From: Desulfotomaculum sp.
GTDB taxonomy: Bacteria; Bacillota; Desulfotomaculia; Desulfotomaculales; Desulfohalotomaculaceae
Reading direction: 5' to 3'
Length of the DNA stretch: 64,000 nt
Assembly: GCA_017656165.1 (NCBI GenBank)
Contig: JACDOL010000001.1
Span: 1-64,000 of the forward strand
The notes beneath the pieces are model-generated. The model worked only from the letters and a program-made list of their open reading frames with translations, was not told the DNA's origin and did not search any database. Below, one piece after another: positions 58,129-64,000 of this stretch (position 1 is its first letter; the number at the start of each line of letters is the position of its first letter). The position numbers and the translations under genes were made by a program.

Positions 58129-59325
58129 ATGAAACTGGCTGCAAGAGCCGCAAATATTAGTTCCAGTCCAACTTTAGCCATTGACTCCAAAGCAAAGCAG
58201 CTGAAAGCGGAAGGGGTCCGGGTTTTTAACTTTGGTGTTGGTGAGCCAGATTTTGACACACCGCAGCATATTAAAGATGCTGCCATAGAAGCCATTAATG
58301 CTGGGATGACTAAATATACCCCCGCTGCAGGAACACCGCAGTTAAAAAAGGCTATTGTGGATAAATTTAAGCGGGAAAACGGGCTTGACTACGAACCCAA
58401 CCAAATAGTAGTTTCCTCCGGTGCTAAGCATTCTCTTTACAATGCCTTTCAGGTGCTGGTAGAAGAAGGTGATGAGGTAATCATACCTGCTCCTTTCTGG
58501 GTTAGCCACCTGGAACAAATTAAAATTGCAGGCGCTGAACCGGTGATTGTTATGACCACTGAGGATAATGGCTTCAAAATAACACCACAGCAGCTGGAAG
58601 AAGCTATAACTCCCAGGACAAAAGTGGTACTGCTGAACAGTCCCAGCAATCCCACCGGGGCTGTGTATACCAGGGAGGAATTGGAAAGACTGGGTGAGGT
58701 TATTTTAAAACACGATAATATTGTTATAATATCCGATGAAATATACGAAAAATTAATATATGATGGTTTAGAACATGTCAGTATTGCATGTTTAAGTCCG
58801 GAGTTAAAAGAACGTACAATTGTTGTTAATGGTGTTTCAAAGGCGTACTCAATGACTGGCTGGCGGATAGGTTATGCTGCTGCTCCTTTAAATATTGCCA
58901 AGGCTATGGCCAACCTTCAGAGTCATGCTACCAGCAACCCAACTTCCATAGCACAGGCAGCCAGTATAGCGGCACTGAGCGGCACGCAGCAGCCGGTAGA
59001 GGATATGAAAAAGGAATTTGTTAAAAGACGAGACTATATGCTGGAAAGATTGCTCTCTATTCCAGGTATTACCTGTCCAAAACCTAATGGGGCTTTTTAC
59101 TTGTTTCCTAACGTAAGCAGTTATTTTGGTAAAGGCTATCAAGGAAAAGTTATTAATAATGCAACTGACCTTGCAGGACTGCTGCTGGACGAGGTACAAG
59201 TTGCAGTTGTTCCGGGTATTGCTTTTGGCAATGACAATTTTATTCGCTTCAGCTACGCAACCGATATGAATACAATTACTGAAGCCTTGGATCGCATAGA
59301 AAAATTATTGTCTAAGCTGGAGTAA
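58129..59325 (+). CDS. aspartate aminotransferase (class Ib)
   Basis: A 398-residue PLP enzyme of the AspB/thermophile-type aspartate aminotransferase group. NFGVGEPDFDTPQHI, NSPSNPTGAVY and ISDEIYEKLIYDG are present, and the PLP lysine is in VNGVSKAYSMTGWRIGYAAAP. It interconverts oxaloacetate and aspartate and so supplies the entry substrate to both the DAP pathway and PyrB upstream. AGGGGAGAGG precedes the ATG; a strong terminator ends the dap unit. Confidence 0.92.
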   Translation: MKLAARAANISSSPTLAIDSKAKQLKAEGVRVFNFGVGEPDFDTPQHIKDAAIEAINAGMTKYTPAAGTPQLKKAIVDKFKRENGLDYEPNQIVVSSGAKHSLYNAFQVLVEEGDEVIIPAPFWVSHLEQIKIAGAEPVIVMTTEDNGFKITPQQLEEAITPRTKVVLLNSPSNPTGAVYTREELERLGEVILKHDNIVIISDEIYEKLIYDGLEHVSIACLSPELKERTIVVNGVSKAYSMTGWRIGYAAAPLNIAKAMANLQSHATSNPTSIAQAASIAALSGTQQPVEDMKKEFVKRRDYMLERLLSIPGITCPKPNGAFYLFPNVSSYFGKGYQGKVINNATDLAGLLLDEVQVAVVPGIAFGNDNFIRFSYATDMNTITEALDRIEKLLSKLE

Positions 59326-59336
59326 TATAACATTTT

Positions 59337-59370
59337 AAATACCCTTCCACTGCTGGGAAGGGTATTTTTC
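59337..59370 (+). terminator. intrinsic terminator of the aspartate aminotransferase gene
   Basis: AAATACCCTTCC-7 nt-GGAAGGGTATTT, a 12-bp stem, then TTC. A repeat remnant starts within 10 bases. Confidence 0.85.
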
Positions 59371-59376
59371 ATAATA

Positions 59377-59413
59377 CCAGAGTATAAGTTTTAACCCATC
59401 CAAGGTATTTACC
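59377..59413 (+). repeat. AAGGTATTTAC-family repeat, left-arm remnant
   Basis: CCAGAGTATAAGTTTTAACCCATCCAAGGTATTTACCC. It matches the left flank and terminal motif of the copy before pyrB (GTATAAGTTTTGACGCAGCC, then AAGTATTTACC), then diverges. Confidence 0.7.
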
Positions 59414-59543
59414 CGAAGTTTTTTAAATTTGAAATTAAGCATTTTGACATGATAATTAGAGGAATTTAAAATTTAAAGTAGAAAATCTATCTTTATGGTA
59501 AATAATCATTACAATAGTACTAATATTTTAGGTGGTGAAGGTA

Positions 59544-60422
59544 TTGCTCAAAAGTATGACCGGGTACGGCCGGGGTGAAGCCAGTGCCTGTGGTCGAAAG
59601 TTTACAGTAGAGCTCAAATCTGTTAATCACCGCTTCTCCGAAGTAGTGGTTCGTTTGCCGCGGACAATGATGTCGTTAGAAGATCGTATTCGCCGTAAAA
59701 TTCAAAGAAGTGCTGCCCGGGGTAGAGTTGATGTATATATTTCAGTTGAGGAAACTGGAGAAAGATCACAGCAGGTAAAAGTTGACAAAACATTAGCATT
59801 GGCTTATCATAAGGCAATGAAAGAATTAAAGAGCATATTGCCAATTATCGGCGATATTGAACTCAGAGACCTAGTAAATATGCCAAATGTGTTTATTTTA
59901 GAAGATCCAGAAGAAGACCTGGAAGAATGGTGGCCTGCAGTTGAAGAAGCACTGGATGAAGCGTTGGAAAAATTTGTCCAAATGCGGACTGCTGAAGGTC
60001 TGCAGCTGAAAGAAGATTTAGAAAAGCGGGTAAAAAAAATAAAGCAGTACAACCAGGCAATTCGCCAGCGTGCTCCAAAGGTAGTGGAAGAATACCGGGA
60101 ACGTTTAAACCAGCGCCTGGCTGAATGGAAAGCTGATGGTATACTGGACGAAAACCGTATAGCTGGAGAAGTAGTCATTTTTGCTGAGAGATCCAACATT
60201 ACTGAAGAAACGGTGCGGTTGGATAGTCATCTTAATCAAATGGCTGAATGCCTGCAGTCTGATGAACCGGTAGGCCGGAAATTAGACTTTTTACTTCAAG
60301 AAATGAATAGGGAAATTAATACTATAGGCTCAAAAGCCAATGACCTAAAGATTTCTAATTATGTTGTAAGTGTAAAAAGTGAAATAGAAAAAATTAGGGA
60401 ACAGGTACAGAACATAGAGTAG
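59544..60422 (+). CDS. YicC-family endoribonuclease-like protein
   Basis: A 292-residue protein of the YicC/YloC family, linked to stationary-phase growth and recently to RNA cleavage. The start [12 protein letters not shown] and the segment [19 protein letters not shown] are the family signature; the C-terminal DUF1732 part reads [27 protein letters not shown] start (MLKSMTG) chosen by family alignment and the GGTGGTG site. It begins the conserved yicC-remA-gmk-rpoZ-coaBC-priA block. Confidence 0.94.
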   Translation: MLKSMTGYGRGEASACGRKFTVELKSVNHRFSEVVVRLPRTMMSLEDRIRRKIQRSAARGRVDVYISVEETGERSQQVKVDKTLALAYHKAMKELKSILPIIGDIELRDLVNMPNVFILEDPEEDLEEWWPAVEEALDEALEKFVQMRTAEGLQLKEDLEKRVKKIKQYNQAIRQRAPKVVEEYRERLNQRLAEWKADGILDENRIAGEVVIFAERSNITEETVRLDSHLNQMAECLQSDEPVGRKLDFLLQEMNREINTIGSKANDLKISNYVVSVKSEIEKIREQVQNIE

Positions 60423-60451
60423 AGAATTATACCTGTCAAGGAGGAAATTTT

Positions 60452-60724
60452 ATGGATATTAAATTGATTAACATTGGTTTTGGTAATATTGTATCGGCAA
60501 ATCGAATTATAGCAATTGTAAGTCCGGAATCTGCTCCTATAAAGCGGATAATAACCGAGGCCCGTGATCGCGGTATGCTTATTGACGCAACTTATGGCAG
60601 ACGTACCCGTGCGGTTATAATAACTGACAGCGATCATGTAATTTTATCCGCTGTACAGCCGGAGACAGTGGCTAACCGCCTGTTAACCAAAGAAAATCAA
60701 TCACAGGAAGAGTTTGCCGAATAA
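60452..60724 (+). CDS. remA: RemA-family DNA-binding regulator (DUF370)
   Basis: A 90-residue protein. In B. subtilis RemA is a ring-forming DNA-binding protein that activates matrix and osmoprotection genes. [34 protein letters not shown] and the [19 protein letters not shown] ending are near-universal in the family. AAGGAGG before the ATG. It is 2 bases from gmk. Confidence 0.95.
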   Translation: MDIKLINIGFGNIVSANRIIAIVSPESAPIKRIITEARDRGMLIDATYGRRTRAVIITDSDHVILSAVQPETVANRLLTKENQSQEEFAE

Positions 60725-60726
60725 TT

Positions 60727-61341
60727 ATGAACAAAAAAGGTATATTATTAGTGCTGTCAGGACCATCCGGAGCAGGAAAGGGTACAGTTTGCCAAGGCCT
60801 TATTAAAACCAGTAAATCCATACACCTGTCAGTATCGGTTACTACCAGGAGTCCGCGACCCGGTGAACAGCACGGTAAAAATTATTTTTTTATAAGTGAG
60901 AAAGAATTCATAGAAATGGCTGAGAAAGATCAGCTTTTAGAATGGGCTAAGGTTTATGATAATTATTATGGTACCCCGCGCCAGTGGGTTGAAGAAAAAC
61001 TGGATAAAGGTGAAGATGTTCTGTTGGAAATAGATATACAGGGAGCTTTACAGATAAAGAAAAAGTTTCCCGACAGCATTTTAGTATTTATTGTACCCCC
61101 CTCTATTAATGAGCTGCAGGCAAGGCTGATAAAACGCGGGACGGATAAAGAAGATGTGATACAAAAGCGCCTAAACTGTGTTGAGGGGGAACTGCAGGAA
61201 ATTCCAAAATATGATTACATTGTTGTTAATGATAAGCTGGAGGATGCAGTAAATGCGGTAAAGAGCATTATCACTGCTGAAAAATGCCGTCCTGAACGTT
61301 TCAATCTGCAGAAATATTTGCAAACGGGGGGCTTGTCATGA
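60727..61341 (+). CDS. gmk: guanylate kinase
   Basis: A 204-residue enzyme that phosphorylates GMP to GDP. The P-loop LSGPSGAGKGTV lies near the start; the GMP-binding SVTTRSPRPGEQHGKNYFF and DIQGALQIKKKFPDSI complete the family picture. Its stop overlaps rpoZ by 4 bases (ATGA). Confidence 0.97.
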   Translation: MNKKGILLVLSGPSGAGKGTVCQGLIKTSKSIHLSVSVTTRSPRPGEQHGKNYFFISEKEFIEMAEKDQLLEWAKVYDNYYGTPRQWVEEKLDKGEDVLLEIDIQGALQIKKKFPDSILVFIVPPSINELQARLIKRGTDKEDVIQKRLNCVEGELQEIPKYDYIVVNDKLEDAVNAVKSIITAEKCRPERFNLQKYLQTGGLS

Positions 61342-61526
61342 AAAACATTTCACTGGATGAGCTGTTAAAAAGAGCTGACAGCCGCTACAGCCTGGTAGTG
61401 GCAACTGCCAGAAGAGCTAGGGAAATAACAGATTTAAATTTGCTGAAAGATGAAACTGCAGGTAAAAAGGCTGTAACAAAGGCTTTAGAAGAGATAGTTT
61501 GTAACAAGATCAGAATTAAAATTTAA
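61338..61526 (+). CDS. rpoZ: RNA polymerase omega subunit
   Basis: A 62-residue subunit that helps to assemble RNA polymerase. SRYSLVVATARRAREI is the omega signature. At 62 residues it is among the shorter forms; the C-terminal KALEEIVCNKIRIKI is retained. Coupled to gmk by an ATGA overlap, as in many Firmicutes. Confidence 0.94.
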   Translation: MKNISLDELLKRADSRYSLVVATARRAREITDLNLLKDETAGKKAVTKALEEIVCNKIRIKI

Positions 61527-61561
61527 ATTAATTAATGTATTAAAATTATGGAGGTTATAAG

Positions 61562-62764
61562 GTGCTGACCGGTAAAAAAATAACCCTGGGAATTACCGGG
61601 GGGATTGCAGCTTATAAAACAGCTGAGCTGGTAAGCGGGCTTGTTAAAAATGGTGCCGATGTGCGGGTTGTGATGACTGCATCGGCACAAAAATTTATAC
61701 AGCCGCAGACTTTTTCAGCTTTAACGGGAAATGAGGTTTATACTGATATATTCCACTCATCTCACCAAAGTGGAGTATTACATATTAATTTAGCCCAGGA
61801 TGCAGATTTACTGGTGGTGGCGCCGGCCACCGCCAATATTATTGCTAAAGCTGCAAACGGTATTGCAGATGACCTCTTATCAACCATAATATTAGCGGCT
61901 AATATTCCGGTTATTATGTGCCCGGCAATGAATACTGTAATGTACAGAAAACCAGTGGTACAGATGAATATACAAAAACTCAAGGAGTATGGCACTAGTT
62001 TTGTGGGACCAAGCAGTGGAAAGCTGGCCTGTGGAGCACAAGGAACCGGGCGAATGAGTGAACCTGATGAAATCCTGGAAGCGATTAAAAATTTTTTTAA
62101 TCCTGATTTAAAGGGGCTAAACGTATTGATTTCTGCCGGCCCCACCAGGGAACCGCTGGATCCAGTACGTTATATAACTAACCGGAGTTCCGGTAAAATG
62201 GGGTATAACCTGGCCAGGGCCGCTGCTGAACGAGGAGCCAATGTAGTTTTAGTAAGTGGGCCGGTAAATCTGCTCCCGCCTGAAAGGGTTGAATTAATTA
62301 AAGTAGAAACTGCAGAGCAGATGTATAAGGTTATGAAAGAAAAATTCTTGGAAACCGATATTGTTTTAAAGGCTGCAGCGGTAGCGGATTACCGTCCCAA
62401 GATAATGGCCGGTGAAAAAATAAAAAAGGATAATGACAGCCTAACCTTGGAAATGGTAAAAAACCCTGATATACTGCTTGAACTTGGGAAAATGAAGCGG
62501 CACCAGATGTTAGTTGGCTTTGCTGCCGAGACAAATAATGTAGAAGAGTATGCCCGGAAAAAACTGGAACAGAAAAATTTAGATATGGTTGTAGCTAACA
62601 ATGTAAGTGAAACGGGAGCAGGTTTTGATGTAGATACAAATATTGTTACAATAATTTGCCGCGATGGCAGGATTAAAAAACTGCCAATAATGAGCAAATA
62701 TAATGCTGCCCACCGCATACTAGATGAAATAATTAAATACCGGGGTGAAAAAGCCGTTGAGTAA
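61562..62764 (+). CDS. coaBC: bifunctional phosphopantothenoylcysteine decarboxylase/synthase
   Basis: A 400-residue two-domain enzyme of coenzyme A synthesis. The CoaC half (FMN decarboxylase, about 1-185) shows GITGGIAAYKTAEL, the active-site His in LHINLAQDADLLVVAPATANIIAK, and PAMNTVMY. The CoaB half (about 190-400) shows ISAGPTREPLDPVRYITNRSSGKMG. GTG start after GGAGGTTATAAG. Its end overlaps the priA start by 8 bases. Confidence 0.97.
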   Translation: MLTGKKITLGITGGIAAYKTAELVSGLVKNGADVRVVMTASAQKFIQPQTFSALTGNEVYTDIFHSSHQSGVLHINLAQDADLLVVAPATANIIAKAANGIADDLLSTIILAANIPVIMCPAMNTVMYRKPVVQMNIQKLKEYGTSFVGPSSGKLACGAQGTGRMSEPDEILEAIKNFFNPDLKGLNVLISAGPTREPLDPVRYITNRSSGKMGYNLARAAAERGANVVLVSGPVNLLPPERVELIKVETAEQMYKVMKEKFLETDIVLKAAAVADYRPKIMAGEKIKKDNDSLTLEMVKNPDILLELGKMKRHQMLVGFAAETNNVEEYARKKLEQKNLDMVVANNVSETGAGFDVDTNIVTIICRDGRIKKLPIMSKYNAAHRILDEIIKYRGEKAVE

Positions 62765-64000
62765 CAGGTATGCGGAAATAATTGTGGAAGTTCCCAGCCG
62801 GGAGGTGGATAGGCCTTTTCATTATTTGGTGCCTGAGCACCTTAATTTGCTGTCTTTGGGCAGCAGGGTACTGGTACCATTTGGTCGTAGGACTGTCCCC
62901 GGGTATGTTGTTGGTTTTTCTGCACCGCCTGAAGGTGTCAAAATAAAGCCGGTGCTTAAAATATTAAGTGAGGGATTGAGTCCTGAACTGCTTGAACTGG
63001 CACAGTGGTTAGCAGGCAGGTATCTTTGTACATTGGCAGAAAGTCTGCACTGCGTCATTGGGGCAGGGAGAGAGAAAAAGAGATTACCACAGCGGCTGTT
63101 TGCTGCCGTTGAGGCTGGGGAAATAAATGGGCTTAAAATTACTCCCAAGCAGCAGAAGGTCCTGGAAACAGCTGTACAGCATCCTGGATTAAATAAAACA
63201 CAGCTGGCGAGGAAGGCCGGAGTATCTCCTTCAACCGTAGACACCATTGTAAAAAAGAAGCTGCTCACATATGGCTATGGAATAAATACTCCAAGCAGCA
63301 CAACCGCTGATAATCTTCCGCAGCTAACAGCAGAACAATTAGCGGTAGTTAACAGGTTAAATAATTATATAAACCATGGGAAACATGGTGTTTTTTTACT
63401 TCACGGCGTTACTGGCAGTGGTAAAACAGAAGTATACCTTCGAGTTATTGCTGAGGTATTGAAAAAAGGCAGGCAGGCAGTTGTGCTGCTGCCTGAGATA
63501 TCTTTAACTTCCCAGATGGTGGAGGTTTTTTGCCGGAGGTTTGGCAGCAGTGTAGCTGTGCTGCACAGCAGGCTGTCGGCGGGAGAGAGATATGCTGAAC
63601 AGCAGCGGATCCAAAGAGGCGATGCCCAGGTTGTTTTAGGGGCTCGATCAGCAGTTTTTGCCCCGGTACCAAAACTGGGCATTATTATTATAGATGAAGA
63701 ACACGAACCAATGTATAAGCAGGAAGAAAATCCAAAGTATCACGCCAGGGAAGTTGCTGTTTACCGCGCAAGGGTAAACCAGGCTGTTGTATTAATGGCC
63801 AGTGCCACCCCAGCCCTGGAAAGCTACTGCCGGGCAGAACCCGGCGGACCGTATCAGCTGCTGACGATGAAAAAAAGGGTTCGCCAGCTGCCGCTGCCTA
63901 AAGTGGAAGTGGTTGACATGCGCCGGGAGATGGACGCTGGAAACACAGGCATTTTTAGCCGCCTGCTTTTGGATAAAATAACAGATAGACTTAACAAAAA
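62757..64000 (+). CDS. priA: primosomal helicase PriA, 5' part
   Basis: Open to the right edge with 414 complete codons, so it is missing from the ORF track. PriA restarts stalled replication forks. The N-terminal 3'-DNA-binding domain begins YAEIIVEVPSREVDRPFHYLVPEHL, with the GSRVLVPFGRRTVPGYVVGF loop, then a winged helix, and the helicase core with Walker A HGVTGSGKTEVYLRV and DEEHEPMYKQEE. The zinc-binding and C-terminal helicase parts lie beyond the window. TTG start placed by GGGGTG and by overlap with coaBC. No frameshift seen. Confidence 0.93.
   Translation, partial: MSNRYAEIIVEVPSREVDRPFHYLVPEHLNLLSLGSRVLVPFGRRTVPGYVVGFSAPPEGVKIKPVLKILSEGLSPELLELAQWLAGRYLCTLAESLHCVIGAGREKKRLPQRLFAAVEAGEINGLKITPKQQKVLETAVQHPGLNKTQLARKAGVSPSTVDTIVKKKLLTYGYGINTPSSTTADNLPQLTAEQLAVVNRLNNYINHGKHGVFLLHGVTGSGKTEVYLRVIAEVLKKGRQAVVLLPEISLTSQMVEVFCRRFGSSVAVLHSRLSAGERYAEQQRIQRGDAQVVLGARSAVFAPVPKLGIIIIDEEHEPMYKQEENPKYHAREVAVYRARVNQAVVLMASATPALESYCRAEPGGPYQLLTMKKRVRQLPLPKVEVVDMRREMDAGNTGIFSRLLLDKITDRLNK

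Overview
The window looks like a stretch of main chromosome from an anaerobic, endospore-forming Firmicute, probably of the Clostridia and closest in feel to the Desulfotomaculum/Peptococcaceae group. The evidence is the mix of sporulation-type genes (YunB, BofC-like, SpoIID/LytB, YteA, YqhV, phosphosulfolactate synthase), a trimeric NAD(P)-linked [FeFe] hydrogenase, a DapL lysine pathway, PyrR-controlled pyrimidine genes, strong AGGAGG ribosome sites and moderate-to-low G+C by eye. That placement is inference; no rRNA gene is present to settle it.

Layout. 0.4-8.8 kb: a Crp-family regulator, YjbQ, a class A penicillin-binding protein, TyrRS, YunB, a class A beta-lactamase-like serine hydrolase, and an NSS amino-acid transporter with its 33-residue MetS small subunit (too short for the ORF track). 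9.1-13.1 kb: the hydrogenase operon, reading leftward. 13.6-28.1 kb: NadE, YebC, BofC-like, RuvCAB, QueH, SpoIID/LytB, QueA, Tgt, YajC, an HD protein, SecD, SecF and the UPF0237/UPF0210 pair. 28.2-36.5 kb: an rRNA pseudouridine synthase and RNA methylase, DUF5665, YteA, LspA, an RluA-type synthase, DUF441, phosphosulfolactate synthase, an MFS exporter and YqhV. 36.5-47.2 kb: the complete UMP operon pyrR-pyrB-pyrC-carA-carB-pyrK-pyrD-pyrF-pyrE with two PyrR attenuators. 47.3-64 kb: a secreted YcdB/SLH protein, RqcH, a Ca2+-type P-ATPase, a CPA2 antiporter, DapF, DapL, an aspartate aminotransferase, YicC, RemA, Gmk, RpoZ, CoaBC and the start of PriA, which runs off the right edge.

From memory of family synteny, two blocks follow Bacillus subtilis gene order: yebC-bofC-ruvAB-queA-tgt-yajC-secDF, and yteA-like, lspA, rluD-like (ylyB), the pyr operon, rqcH, P-ATPase, yicC, remA, gmk, rpoZ, coaBC, priA. 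Most of the window is therefore ordinary housekeeping sequence. The antiporter and the dapF-dapL-aspartate aminotransferase group are inserted into the second block.

The most unusual signal is a dispersed intergenic repeat. Its arms end in the inverted pair CCAAGGTATTTAC / GTAAATACCTTGG, and eight full, internally deleted or partial copies are visible. Seven of the eight lie directly after an intrinsic terminator, in the same orientation as that terminator. The fullest copy is in the pyrB leader, right behind a PyrR attenuator. No transposase, reverse transcriptase, CRISPR array, tRNA or rRNA gene was seen.
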